DNA of 64,000 bases, taken from JALYXI01 sp963795835 (lineage in GTDB: Bacteria; Acidobacteriota; Terriglobia; Bryobacterales; Bryobacteraceae). The notes under the pieces were generated by a model. It saw only the letters and a program-made list of their open reading frames with translations, searched no databases and was not told the origin of the DNA. This document shows positions 10,093-19,197 of this stretch, in pieces (positions within the stretch are counted from its first letter, which is position 1; the number at the start of each line of letters is the position of its first letter). The position numbers and the translations under genes are program-made. The stretch lies in NCBI GenBank assembly GCA_963795835.1, contig CAWCJC010000006.1, positions 372,001-436,000 on the forward strand, read 5' to 3'.

Positions 10093-10941
10093 GGCTGCTT
10101 GCGATCGATATCGGAGGCACAAAATTTACGGTTGCGGCTTTCGAGAACGGTATCATGCGGCAGCGCGCTACCTTTCCCACCGATGCCGAAGGAGGCCGCG
10201 ACTGGATGCTGGCCCGCATCGAAGAGGTAACCCAACCGTGGCGGACCAGGGCTGCTTTCGACCGTTGTGGAATCGGATTCGGAGGGCCCGTGGACTTCAT
10301 CGACCAGCGAGTGGCGCTCTCAACCCATGTCGGCGGATGGAAGGACTTCTACCTGAGCCGCTATTTCGAACAGCGCTTCGGCGTTCCCTGTGGTGATGGA
10401 TAACGACGCCAATGTGGGAGCCTTGGGCGAAGGCTTCCATGGCGCTGGGATTGGGGCGTCGCCGCTGTTTTATATGACACTTTCGACCGGGATCGGCGGG
10501 GGAATTCTGATCGATGGAAGCGTGTTGCGCGGTCCTGATTCTTACGCGGGCGAACTTGGCCACATCAATCTGGAACCTGAAGGACCGGAGTGCCTATGCG
10601 GATCGAATGGGTGCCTGGAGCGCATGTGTTGTGGCCTTTGGTTACAGCGCGATTACGGGAAACCCGCTTCCGAGCTCATGCGGGACGAGGAGTTCGTGAA
10701 GAAGTACGTGATCCATCTTGCGCGCGGATTGAAGGCCTGTATCATGTTATTGAACCCGGCACGAGTTGTGATCGGCGGGGGTATCGCGAAGGCCGGAGAG
10801 GCGCTCTTTGGGCCGCTTCGGGCGGAGTTGCGGCGGCAGGTGACAGGGTGGTCGGCGGCGCGTCTGGACGTAGTGCCTGCGTCGTTGGAAGATGATAGCG
10901 TCCTGTGGGGCGCATGGGTATTAGGAAAGCAAAAATTATGA
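10089..10941 (+). CDS. ROK-family sugar kinase (one frameshift)
   Basis: About 283 residues after repair. The phosphate-binding motif is LAIDIGGTKFTVAAF at the N-terminus. The catalytic region has VVMDNDANVGALGE. The ROK zinc site is present as GELGHI plus CLCGSNGCLE. The frame changes near 10390; removing one base restores GVPVVMDND. ROK kinases phosphorylate glucose, N-acetyl sugars or related substrates; which one is used here is not readable. It sits between the HAD phosphatase and the GmhA-like isomerase with ATGA overlaps on both sides, so the three probably act on one sugar pathway. Confidence 0.78.
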
Positions 10942-11495
10942 CATTCGCTGAACAGTACAAGACCAATCTCTTACAGGCGATCGATCAAATCGATATGCCG
11001 AAGGTGCAGGAAGCAATCGATCTTTTCGCAACGGCGCGCGCGGAAGGCAAACACATTTTCGTGTGCGGCAATGGCGGCAGCGCGTCGTCTTCCTCGCACT
11101 TTGTCTGCGACATGGTGAAAGGCGCAAGTTTCAATCGCGCCGAGCGCTTCAAGATCATGGCGCTTACGGATCAAATGCCGACCATCACCGCTTACGCAAA
11201 TGACGTAAGCTACGATTCCGTTTTCGTCGAGCAGCTTCGGAATTTCGCGCAGCCGGGAGACTTATTCATGGGCATCAGCGGGTCCGGCAATTCGCCCAAC
11301 GTTCTGCGTGCGATTGAATATGCCAATTCTGTGGGTTGTAAGACGATTGCGCTGACCGGCCGCGACGGCGGGCAACTGGCTCCGATGGCGAACCTGAACA
11401 TTCATGTCGGCGTGCCGCACATGGGCCGCATCGAAGACGCGCATATGATTGTCTGCCACATGATTTGTTACTACTTCATGGAACAGAAAAACTAA
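10938..11495 (+). CDS. gmhA: SIS-domain sugar-phosphate isomerase, GmhA-like
   Basis: About 185 residues from the ATG at 10938, which overlaps the kinase stop. The SIS core is CGNGGSASSSSHFVCDMVKG, as in sedoheptulose-7-phosphate isomerase (GmhA), followed by GISGSGNSPNVLRAIEYA and a C-terminal HVGVPHMGRIEDAHM helix carrying the usual metal/catalytic His and Glu. GmhA makes D-glycero-D-manno-heptose 7-phosphate for lipopolysaccharide. No hldE/hddA or gmhB-type gene is adjacent; instead a ROK kinase and a HAD phosphatase precede it, so a related aldose/ketose phosphate substrate is also possible. Confidence 0.75.
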   Translation: MTFAEQYKTNLLQAIDQIDMPKVQEAIDLFATARAEGKHIFVCGNGGSASSSSHFVCDMVKGASFNRAERFKIMALTDQMPTITAYANDVSYDSVFVEQLRNFAQPGDLFMGISGSGNSPNVLRAIEYANSVGCKTIALTGRDGGQLAPMANLNIHVGVPHMGRIEDAHMIVCHMICYYFMEQKN

Positions 11496-12496
11496 ACGAT
11501 TAACATCTTAATCACGCCGTCTTCATAGCTCTGATTCAGCCGGAACGCCGCTTCGATTTCATGGAGTTTGCGGCGATGCGTGATCATCGGTTCGAAGAGT
11601 TTGAGGTTCTGTTCCAGTAAAACGCAGGCATCGTGAGCTTCCGTGTTGGACCGGCGCACGCAGTAAAGCCTCAGTTCGGTGCGGCGCATCAGGTGAATGT
11701 CTAAATCGAGCCGCTTCTCCGCATGGATGCCGGTCAGCACAAGCCGTCCAAAACCCTTCAGCGCGTAGAGACATTGGTTCACGGTTTCGCCGTGCGCGGC
11801 GCAATCGAAAGCGATATCGGCAACACGATGCAGACTGTTGAATTCTTCCGGCTTTAACGCTTCGTCAGCACCCATTTGAACAGCCATCTCGCGCCGGTGG
11901 CGCAGCGGTTCTATGGCCCATACGCGGCTGGCGCCCATCAGCTTAAGCATCGCAATCGTCAGCAGTCCAATCGGGCCCGCGCCTGCGACAACGGCAGCTT
12001 CTCCCGCCTTGAATCCGCCCAGGTCAAGCGAGTGTAGAATCACCGCGAGCGGCTCCACCAGGGTAGCGGCTTCAAGGCTGGTGTCGGGCCGTATTGGAAA
12101 CGCGTTCACCGCCGGAAGCGTGACCATCTCGCGAAAGAAACCCGGCAGGGTGGCGGTGCTCATAAACTTGAGGTTTTCACATAGGTTGTTATGCCCTGCC
12201 AGACAGAAGCGGCAGTGGTAGCAGAAGATGGCCGGCTCAAGAGAGGCCCGGTCTCCCCTGCCCCATCCCGTAACGCCATCGCCCACGGCTTCCACCACGC
12301 CTGAAGGCTCATGGCCGAGCACCATCGGGTATTGGCACGGTGAATCGCCGACACCTCCCTCGGCGAACGCATGCATGTCGGAACCGCAGATCCCGACAGC
12401 GGCTACGCGAACCAGAAGCTCGCCAGGACCTGGCTTCGGCGGCTCCTGGTCGACCAGCGTGAACTGGCCGCGCGCTGTAAGCTGGGCGACATTCAT
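11492..12496 (-). CDS. zinc-dependent alcohol/polyol dehydrogenase (MDR family)
   Basis: A 334-residue medium-chain dehydrogenase resembling sorbitol, threonine or galactitol dehydrogenases. The catalytic zinc motif is GICGSDMHA plus LGHEPSG. The structural zinc loop is CYHCRFCLAGHNNLC. The NAD(P)-binding motif is AAVVAGAGPIGLLTIAMLK. It likely oxidises a polyol or hydroxy acid. The ATG overlaps the stop of the upstream phosphatase (12493-12496). Its own stop overlaps the convergent isomerase gene by 4 bases. The close packing suggests a shared role with the sugar module on the other strand, which is inference. Confidence 0.82.
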   Translation of the reverse strand: MNVAQLTARGQFTLVDQEPPKPGPGELLVRVAAVGICGSDMHAFAEGGVGDSPCQYPMVLGHEPSGVVEAVGDGVTGWGRGDRASLEPAIFCYHCRFCLAGHNNLCENLKFMSTATLPGFFREMVTLPAVNAFPIRPDTSLEAATLVEPLAVILHSLDLGGFKAGEAAVVAGAGPIGLLTIAMLKLMGASRVWAIEPLRHRREMAVQMGADEALKPEEFNSLHRVADIAFDCAAHGETVNQCLYALKGFGRLVLTGIHAEKRLDLDIHLMRRTELRLYCVRRSNTEAHDACVLLEQNLKLFEPMITHRRKLHEIEAAFRLNQSYEDGVIKMLIV

Positions 12497-13272
12497 AGCT
12501 TGCTCTTCAGCGTGACGAAACGCTTCACTTCATCGGCTAGCGCGGGCACGGTAATCACGAACGTCCCGCCGTAAATGGTGTCCTTGCCTTCGAAATCGAA
12601 GGTCACCGCACCGGCTTCGTTCGCGATGATCTTTAGCGGGGCCAAGTCCCACGGCTTGGCTTGTGTTTCGAGCCAGACATCAGCGCGGCCGGAAGACACC
12701 AGCATGGCATCGAGACAACCGCCCATGCTGCGAACTGTCCAGAATGTTTCAAGGAATTCCAGGAGATGTTCCGCAAAGGCAAACCGTCGCATGAAGGAGA
12801 ATCCGTTCACGCAGATCAGCGCCTGCCCGCGCGTAGTGATGTCCGAGATCGACATGCGTTCGTCATTCCAAAACGCCCCGCCTCCTTTTGAAGCTGAAAA
12901 GAGTTCATCGGTCGAAGGGAAATAGGCAAAGCCGGCGACCACTTCCCCCGCTTCTTCCAGCCCGATCAGAACGCTCCAGGCGCGCGTACCGCGGATAAAG
13001 TCGCGCGTGCCGTCAATGGGGTCGACAATCCACTTCCGGCCGTTGGGCGTGTCTTTCGTTGAACCTTCCTCACCCAAAACTCCATCTTCCGGGAACGCGG
13101 CTTCAATCGCGCCGACGATCAGCCGTTCGCACTCTTTATCAGCAATGGTGACCGGGGATTCATCGTCCTTGACTTCGTGCCCGATTCCACCTTCACGATA
13201 TTTCAGCGCCAACGCTCCCGCCTGGCGGGCGAGTGCGCGGCCGAAATCGAGTTCCTTCTGATAGTTGCTCAT
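12493..13272 (-). CDS. inositol monophosphatase-family phosphatase (HisN/IMPase type)
   Basis: About 259 residues from ATG 13272 (MSNYQKELDFG); longer upstream frames lack support. IMPase motifs are all present: VTIADKECER, GEEGS, WIVDPIDGTRDFIRG and the C-terminal KPWDLAPLKIIANEAG, giving the Mg-binding Glu, Asp and Asp residues. The family hydrolyses inositol phosphate, histidinol phosphate or sugar bisphosphates. It is upstream of and coupled to the zinc dehydrogenase, forming a phosphatase-dehydrogenase pair. That context could suit a histidinol-like or a polyol-phosphate pathway; no other his genes are nearby. Confidence 0.8.
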   Translation of the reverse strand: MSNYQKELDFGRALARQAGALALKYREGGIGHEVKDDESPVTIADKECERLIVGAIEAAFPEDGVLGEEGSTKDTPNGRKWIVDPIDGTRDFIRGTRAWSVLIGLEEAGEVVAGFAYFPSTDELFSASKGGGAFWNDERMSISDITTRGQALICVNGFSFMRRFAFAEHLLEFLETFWTVRSMGGCLDAMLVSSGRADVWLETQAKPWDLAPLKIIANEAGAVTFDFEGKDTIYGGTFVITVPALADEVKRFVTLKSKL

Positions 13273-13296
13273 CACGTTCAGGTTAGAATACTTTGA

Positions 13297-13686
13297 GTGC
13301 AGAATTTCCGGGAGTTCGATGCCGGGCCCGATCCTTTTGGATCGACCTGGCACGTTCGGTTCAAGTGGCTTCAAACGGCAATCTCGATTCGCCATAGCAA
13401 TTCGGTCGACGTGAAGTTCCTGCTCGATTCAGGCCAGGAGCAAATGCAGAAAACAATCAGCATGCCGCTTCCCGAACTCGATGCGATTTCCGCGCAAAGC
13501 GGCGCGGCGATCACCGATCCCTGGTGCGCTCGTCTGGCGGCTCAACATCTGACGTATCTGATCCAATCCGGTGAGGACATGGAAAAGGATCTCATCACCG
13601 TGTCCGCCAAAGAACTTGCCGCGTACGACAAGCAGGTTCGCGGTTGGGAAGCCTCCGAAGTGAAGCGAATTCGCGGCTCCGAGTAA
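13297..13686 (+). CDS. conserved hypothetical protein
   Basis: A 129-residue protein, GTG start at 13297, 24 bases from the divergent phosphatase start. It has no signal peptide, TM helix or recognised motif. It opens QNFREFDAGPDPFGSTWHV and looks soluble, with a mixed alpha/beta composition (ISIRHSNSVDVKFLLDSG and an acidic C-terminal helical half). I do not recognise the family. The even codon pattern and lack of a competing frame support it being real. Confidence 0.5.
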   Translation: MQNFREFDAGPDPFGSTWHVRFKWLQTAISIRHSNSVDVKFLLDSGQEQMQKTISMPLPELDAISAQSGAAITDPWCARLAAQHLTYLIQSGEDMEKDLITVSAKELAAYDKQVRGWEASEVKRIRGSE

Positions 13687-13718
13687 TTCCTAAGAGAAAG
13701 TCAGACTACCATTCGAGT

Positions 13719-14535
13719 ATGCGCGTACTCCCGCTATGGGCCGGGCTGTTGCTGCTCGGCGTTTCGTCAGCCTTGGGCGACGACACGGATAAGCAAGAGA
13801 TCAAAAGACTGCAGGAACGTTTGGACCTGGTCGAATCAAAGCTGGCGATTTTGCTCGCCGCTCAAGAGCCTGCGGTTCGGACTCAGAACGTAGCACTGCC
13901 GCCTGTTTCAGAACCGCAAGCTGAGGTGAATCCACCGGAGTTGATTCCGGAAATCGGCAAGATCGGCGCGGAAGTGGGGATTGCGCTAAGCGGCTCATCG
14001 AATCCGTTTCACTTGAACAGTGGCCAGGACGCGGCTGGCTTCATTGATCTCCCGATGTTCGAGCCGAAGGCGCTACACGGCAAGATCGGATACGAGATCC
14101 GGATTGGTTTATCGCAATCGAAGAACTAAGTTTCCCACTACGTCCGTTGTGACTCAGTCGACATTGCTGACCGAGACACACGCCAAAATCCTCGAAGTGG
14201 TGCCCTTCTCGCTGCGCTATTTGGCGACCGGTCTGGACCGCTACCGGGTGAGACCGTATGCGGTTGTGGGCTTCGGCATGTTCGTGACTATTCATAACCA
14301 ACGCGCCCCGAGCGGCTCAACACTGGTTGCCGGCCAGATCGCACAGTCGCCTGAACTGACTGCGCGGGGGCTCCCTATTGGCGCCGGCAACATCGACTTC
14401 GGCCTTCATACCGGAGCTGGCCTGGAATTTCGGTTAAATCGCGCCTTTTCACTTGGCTTCGATAGCCGGTTCAACCGGATTTCAGGAGGCCAGACGCTGA
14501 GCACCTATGGCACCCGGCTTGGCTTTCATTTCTAG
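13719..14535 (+). CDS. outer-membrane beta-barrel protein with N-terminal coiled coil (one frameshift)
   Basis: About 271 residues after repair. ATG 13719 starts a signal peptide (MRVLPLWAGLLLLGVSSALG). A short coiled coil follows (KQEIKRLQERLDLVESKLA), then a Pro-rich spacer, then alternating strands of a small outer-membrane barrel (VRPYAVVGFGMFVTI, GLHTGAGLEFRLNRAF), ending LGFHF with a terminal Phe. The frame changes near 14120; deleting one A gives SQSRTKFPTT. The barrel half resembles OmpA/OprD-like opacity proteins of Acidobacteriota. Function unknown. Confidence 0.65.
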
Positions 14536-14551
14536 CTGTTCTCTAGTGCAG

Positions 14552-15604
14552 CTAAGAGCCAATCAGAAGCTTGTGGCCGGTAGGAGTGGAACTGCCGCCT
14601 TCAGGCTCGTCAGTTACAGCGATCGTAGTAATGCCCGAGGTAAAGGCCGCGTTGTTGAACTGAACCACGGCTTTATTCTGAGCGTCGGGCTGAAAGACGC
14701 CCGCGCTTACGATTGCGGGGGCACTAGCGCGGATCAACCAAAGCTGGTAGGCTCGCCCGGCGGGCAACGCGGGCAAGTGAGAAGCATAAAAGACGACTTG
14801 GGTACCGCTTGAGACTAAGGCATGGGCTTCAGCCGGGGAGCCGCCAGCGCTCACGCGAAGCTTTACCAACCTGAGGTTCGGGTCCGCCAAAAGCGATGCT
14901 GTTTGCACGGGGGCTAAGCGTTCTCGCGCTTTCACCAAGAGCGTCCGGTACTCGGCTACATCGTGTTCCAACTGTTGAGTTCGAAGGCGCGCGGCGGATA
15001 GTTGGCCTTCCAGAGCCGAGGTATCCGGCTTCGGTTGGGCAAGCATCGCCTGATATTTCCGGCTGAGGTCTTCGCGATCGCGCTCAGCGGCGGCCAACTT
15101 CTCCTTCTGGCCCGCCAGCTCCTGTTCCGCCTGCGCTAACTGCGCGACCAAAGCGCCATTCTCTTGCGGTTTACTGACGATCACCGGTGCCGGAGCGGGA
15201 GCCGGTGAGGGCAAACTCTGTACGACGGGTGGAGTCGGAGTCGTAATGGTCGGTGCAAGGGTGGGTAAGACGGCGACAATCGGTGGAGAAGTTCTGCTGC
15301 CCACCTGGGCTCCCGCGAAGACGGCCAAGGCGAGCGTCGCAAGCGCGGCAACAGGCTGCCACCAACCGAAGCGCCGGGGCTGTTGCACTGTGGCGATTAC
15401 GCGGCGGCGCAAAGCACGATCCGGTTCAACCGGGGGTGTTGCAACAGCAAAATGGAACCACAGATTCCTGGCAGAAGCCAGCTCAGACCCGCATCGGGAA
15501 CAGCCGCTTTCAAGATGACCCTTAAGTTCGGCGAGTTCCGGGCCAATTAGGGTGCCCAGGATGTAATCGCTATATACATCCGCTGATAGACCCGAGCATT
15601 CCAT
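14552..15604 (-). CDS. anti-sigma-K-factor-like membrane protein
   Basis: About 350 residues from ATG 15604. The cytoplasmic N-terminus has the zinc-binding anti-sigma pattern GHLESGCSRCGSE (His-x3-Cys-x2-Cys). A single TM helix (WWQPVAALATLALAVFAGA) follows, then a Pro-rich stretch, a long coiled coil (about residues 150-225) and an RskA-type C-terminal domain with GRAYQLWLI and ITTIAVTDEPEGGS. Such proteins hold an ECF sigma factor at the membrane and release it on envelope stress. No sigma gene is adjacent; the upstream neighbour is divergent. A short inverted repeat (GCAGC-AAA-GCTGC, 15627-15639) sits in the promoter region. Confidence 0.8.
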   Translation of the reverse strand: MECSGLSADVYSDYILGTLIGPELAELKGHLESGCSRCGSELASARNLWFHFAVATPPVEPDRALRRRVIATVQQPRRFGWWQPVAALATLALAVFAGAQVGSRTSPPIVAVLPTLAPTITTPTPPVVQSLPSPAPAPAPVIVSKPQENGALVAQLAQAEQELAGQKEKLAAAERDREDLSRKYQAMLAQPKPDTSALEGQLSAARLRTQQLEHDVAEYRTLLVKARERLAPVQTASLLADPNLRLVKLRVSAGGSPAEAHALVSSGTQVVFYASHLPALPAGRAYQLWLIRASAPAIVSAGVFQPDAQNKAVVQFNNAAFTSGITTIAVTDEPEGGSSTPTGHKLLIGS

Positions 15605-15668
15605 AACTTTGTCTCTATCGTAATACGCAGCAAAGCTGCCAATGGATGTATCCGGTAGAATCAAGGCA

Positions 15669-17297
15669 ATGGAAACGGGGGCGGTAACCAGAAGAACGGC
15701 GCTACTGCAACTGGCTGGCGCCGCTACTCTATTTCCGCAGACAGACCCGCCGCTCAACACACTGCGAGCGGAACATCCCCGGCTTCTCTGGTTATCGAGC
15801 GATGTAGCCCATACGCGTGAGCTGCTTCGCGACAGCGCACTTGCCCGCAAATGCCTGGCGGACCTGGAACGTGAAGCGGAGCGGCTCCAGAGCGTTCCCG
15901 TAGGCGGAACACGGAATCGAGTGTTGGACCGCGTTTATACGCTGTGCCTGTTGTACCGGCTGGACGGCAAACGGAGCCGTCTCGATCGGGCGGTCAAAGA
16001 GCTGAGGGCGGCGGCGGTGCTGAAAGACTGGAATCCTTCTCACTTCGAGGACGTAGCGAAGATGACGCATGCCTTGGCGATCGGGTACGACTGGCTCTAT
16101 TCCGATCTGTCCGAAGAAGACCGGGCTCTCCTTCGGGCAGCAATCGTGTCCAAGGGTCTGGAGCCTGGGCTTGCCGCTTACGCAAGCGCCGGTTCCTGGG
16201 CCAACTCACGTTTTGGCTGGAGTCTGGTCTGTAACGCGGGCATGGTTCTCGGCGCGCTGGCCGTTGCCGAGTCCGAACCCGAAAAGGCGGCCGCAATCTT
16301 GAAGGGTGCGCTTGAATCGGTTCCGAAAGCGATGTCGAACTATGGACCCGACGGCGGCTGGATGGAAGGCCAGGGCGCGTGGGCGTACGCGACACGCTAT
16401 GTCGCTGTGATGCTAGCGGCGCTCGATTCGGCCCTGGGCCGGAATTTCGGCCTGGAGAACCAACCCGGATTCAGCAAGACAGGACGCTATCGCATCTATT
16501 CCGCGAGTCCAACTCTCGCACCCGAAGAAGTCTCCGACGAGCCAGCTATGTTCTGGCTCGCGAAGCGGTTCCAGCAGCCCGTGTATTCCTGGCAGCAAAC
16601 CAAGCTTGCCGAGCGAGTGAAGCAGGCGGACCCCCTGAACCTGATATGGCTTCAGCGCGATGCTAAGGCTCCCCAGCTACCGCAGTGGCCGCTTGACGCC
16701 GTTTTTAGCGGCCCTCAAAGCGCCTTCTTCCGAAGTGCTTGGGACGACCCGAATGCAATATTTCTAGCAGTGCGGGGCGGCTTTCTCCTCGACGCGGGGG
16801 GCGTTCGATGGACCGCCGACAGGCGCAACGTAGTCATAATTGACAACGAAACTCATGAAGGGAGACCGGAGGCGCGAATCACACGGAAGGAGATGGGGCC
16901 CGACGCATCATGGGTGCAAATCGATTTGACCAGGTCCTATTCCTCGCATGTGAAGAATATGCAGCGCCGGATTGGAATACTCAACCGGCAAGCTGTGTTG
17001 GTGGAAGATACGGTTCAGGCCGATCAGCCGGTCGACGTGCTCTGGGGCATGACCACCGATGCCGAGATCACGGTGAACGGAAACACCGCGATTTTGGCGA
17101 AAGGCGGCTGGATTTTAGATGCTGAAATTCAATCGCCACGCCATGCCGTCTTTGAGGTACAGCCACAGAGCGGCACGGTGCGGCGGTTAGCAGTCCGAGT
17201 GGGTGAGCGCGTCACCGAGCTGGACCTGAGTATTCTGCTGACCCCGCATAAAGCCGGGCAGCCAAAACCAAAGATCACCGCAAAGTTCGCGGTATAA
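15669..17297 (+). CDS. heparinase II/III-like exported protein, apparently lacking core catalytic segments
   Basis: About 542 residues from ATG 15669, chosen because it begins a Tat-like signal (TRRTALLQLAGAATLF); an upstream ATG at 15642 is possible. The N-terminal alpha-toroid has HALAIGYDWLYSDLSEEDR and YGPDGGWMEGQGAWAYA, typical of heparinase II/III-type polysaccharide lyases. The C-terminal beta-sandwich has ETHEGRPEARITR. The usual loop between them, with a His-x-His-Leu-Asp segment and a following Tyr-rich stretch, is missing: the sequence goes from FLAVRGG directly to FLLDAGGVRWTADRR and NVVIIDN. Binding rather than lyase activity is plausible. Frame is intact throughout. Confidence 0.7.
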   Translation: METGAVTRRTALLQLAGAATLFPQTDPPLNTLRAEHPRLLWLSSDVAHTRELLRDSALARKCLADLEREAERLQSVPVGGTRNRVLDRVYTLCLLYRLDGKRSRLDRAVKELRAAAVLKDWNPSHFEDVAKMTHALAIGYDWLYSDLSEEDRALLRAAIVSKGLEPGLAAYASAGSWANSRFGWSLVCNAGMVLGALAVAESEPEKAAAILKGALESVPKAMSNYGPDGGWMEGQGAWAYATRYVAVMLAALDSALGRNFGLENQPGFSKTGRYRIYSASPTLAPEEVSDEPAMFWLAKRFQQPVYSWQQTKLAERVKQADPLNLIWLQRDAKAPQLPQWPLDAVFSGPQSAFFRSAWDDPNAIFLAVRGGFLLDAGGVRWTADRRNVVIIDNETHEGRPEARITRKEMGPDASWVQIDLTRSYSSHVKNMQRRIGILNRQAVLVEDTVQADQPVDVLWGMTTDAEITVNGNTAILAKGGWILDAEIQSPRHAVFEVQPQSGTVRRLAVRVGERVTELDLSILLTPHKAGQPKPKITAKFAV

Positions 17298-17304
17298 CTA
17301 AAAA

Positions 17305-17985
17305 CTATTCTGAAGCCTGGAAGCTGCCCACAAAGGCGCTGCGTTTAAAGGGGCTGCTCCAAGTGGTTCCCAATCCCGTGCCTTTGAAGTCGTTCGCAAC
17401 GGCGTAGGCAGGCATGGCATGGTTAAGCGCGGTCAGGGGCGAGTACCAGACAGCCTCGTTGTGACAGATCTGATCGCCTTCATTCAAAGCGCGAGTTTCG
17501 ATTTTTGCCAGTTCGCCAGCTTTCAGCGTAGCGGCCATGGTATGGATGCTGCCTTCGGCAAAATCGAGCGTCACGGGCCGGTATTCCACGCGTACGACGT
17601 CAGTGAGCAGCGGGCCACCCATGTGCTTCGCAAAAGCTTGGAGAGCCAGACGCTGTTCGGCGTCGGCTTTCTCGTCCACGATGAGGACGGCTTTGGCAGG
17701 ATTCGACTCGGTGTAGACATCGCCCAAGGTGGATTTTGCACGCACAACACCTACGATCGACAGGCCGTCAAGCTTGACCCCGGACCATTGGCCCTTCGAA
17801 ACCTTCCACCCGAAGACTGCAAGTTCACCGGTGAGCCCAACCTCAGAGTTCGCAAAACAAGGACCGGTATAAACATCAGCGGTGCGGGCTTCTACATAAT
17901 TGCCTTGGATTCCGCTGGAAGTGGGTATGGATTCGGCGAGCGCCGTGGAAGAAAAGATCAGAGTTGCGGTGAGGAGTTTATTCAA
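17305..17985 (-). CDS. secreted DUF1326 protein
   Basis: A 226-residue protein with a Sec signal peptide (MNKLLTATLIFSSTALA). The mature part begins GNYVEARTADVYTGPCFANS and contains GWKVSKGQWSGVKLDGL, the pattern I associate with DUF1326. There are few Cys and no known catalytic triad; C43 and C183 lie in conserved positions. It is the last gene of the molybdenum hydroxylase cluster, 21 bases after the Cys-rich small protein. A role in maturation or substrate binding is possible but unproven. Confidence 0.65.
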   Translation of the reverse strand: MNKLLTATLIFSSTALAESIPTSSGIQGNYVEARTADVYTGPCFANSEVGLTGELAVFGWKVSKGQWSGVKLDGLSIVGVVRAKSTLGDVYTESNPAKAVLIVDEKADAEQRLALQAFAKHMGGPLLTDVVRVEYRPVTLDFAEGSIHTMAATLKAGELAKIETRALNEGDQICHNEAVWYSPLTALNHAMPAYAVANDFKGTGLGTTWSSPFKRSAFVGSFQASE

Positions 17986-18006
17986 GGTGGTGCTCCTTAA
18001 GCTTCA

Positions 18007-18228
18007 TTATAACTGGACGTAGCAGGCACGGGCCGGATTACATTCATATTCGTCGGCCACTTTGCTGTCCGGGCCGAGGCAATTGAAGGTATGCTGGCAC
18101 CAGAAAGCCCGGTCGTTGCCGTGTTGGACCGTGGGATCCCATTCGGCCTCGATAAACAGGCCCTTCCAGCGGAGATTTTGGCACCGGTCCGTGCCGATGC
18201 GGCCCAGACCGGAACGTTCCTGCCCCAT
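18007..18228 (-). CDS. 73-residue Cys-containing protein in Mo-hydroxylase operon
   Basis: A 73-residue soluble protein whose ATG is directly after the FAD-subunit stop (1-base gap). It has four Cys: RCQNLRWKG, FWCQHTFNC and DECNPARACYVQL-type surroundings (two Cys in the middle, two at the end), plus several His and Trp. This could be a metal-binding or redox protein. No signal peptide or TM helix is visible. Its placement between the Mo-hydroxylase subunits and DUF1326, in the same strand and tightly packed, supports it being a real gene. I do not recognise a family. Confidence 0.5.
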   Translation of the reverse strand: MGQERSGLGRIGTDRCQNLRWKGLFIEAEWDPTVQHGNDRAFWCQHTFNCLGPDSKVADEYECNPARACYVQL

Positions 18229-18229
18229 A

Positions 18230-19197
18230 CTAGGCCTGTTTGGCGGCGAGGAGGGCGCGTTTCACGGCCACTTTCGCGAGTTGGACTTTGTAGGCGTTCT
18301 GGCTGAGCGGAGTCGCGCTCATCACCGCCTGTTTGGCGGCCTCTTCGGCGGTTTGCTCGTTCAGCGGCTTACCGGCCAGATATTGATCGGCCGCAAGAGC
18401 GGAAAACGGCGTGGGCGCCACGTGACCGAGCACCACGCGGGCGCTCGAAATGGTGGAACCCGACATTTTGAGTGCAACAGAGGCGGAAGCCAGGGGCCAA
18501 TCGAGCGCCTGTTTGTGACGCACTTCATAGGTGGCATTGGCGACCGGCGCCGTAGGAATCAGAATTTCCGTAAGCATTTCGCCGGGCTTCAGATCGGTCT
18601 CACGGGCTGTCTCCGTGAGGGGGGTGACGAAAAACTTTTCCGCGGGAACATCGCGCATACCGGCCGTGGAGTGCAGGCGGATGGTTGCATTCAGCGCAAT
18701 CAGGGCTGGGCCCAGGCTCGAAGGGCTTACAAAGTAGGCCGGGCCTTTGTTATTGATGATGGCGTGATATTTGTTCTCGCCTTCGGGGACCAGCGCCTTG
18801 CCATTTTGCATGGCGAAGAGGCCGAACCCGTTGCGGTAATACCAGCACCGCGGGCGTTGAAGAAGATCGCCGCCGACCGTGCCCATGTTACGGATTTGAG
18901 GGCTGGTGACGCCGAGCGCTGCTTCCGTGAGAGACGGAAACGTCTTGCGCACCAGCGGCGTTTTCCGAAAGCTCATCGAGCGTAACGGTAGCGCCGATTC
19001 GCATGCCATTCTTCCCGGCACCGATCCCGCCCAGAGACTTAATGCCCTTGATGTTGATGACGGTCTTCGGCGAGGCGAGCAGTTCCTTCATGGAACTGAT
19101 CAGGTCAGTGCCGCCTGCGAGAACAGCAGAGTCCGGTCCGAGAAGCGCGAGCGGCTTCCTTTTCCGAAGTGGGGCTTGCGTAAGCGAAATTTTCCAT
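18230..19197 (-). CDS. molybdenum hydroxylase FAD-binding subunit (CoxM type; two frameshifts)
   Basis: About 321 residues after repair, starting at the ATG at 19197 inside a TAATG overlap with the large-subunit stop. N-terminus is MENFAYASPTSEKEA; the FAD-binding motif reads VLAGGTDLISSM and the second flavin motif QIRNMGTVGGDLLQRPRCWYY-like. It shuttles electrons from the 2Fe-2S subunit to an acceptor. The frame shifts near 19150 and 18957; removing one base each restores EAAALLGPDS and SENALVRKTF. Position in the operon is third of five. Confidence 0.8.
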
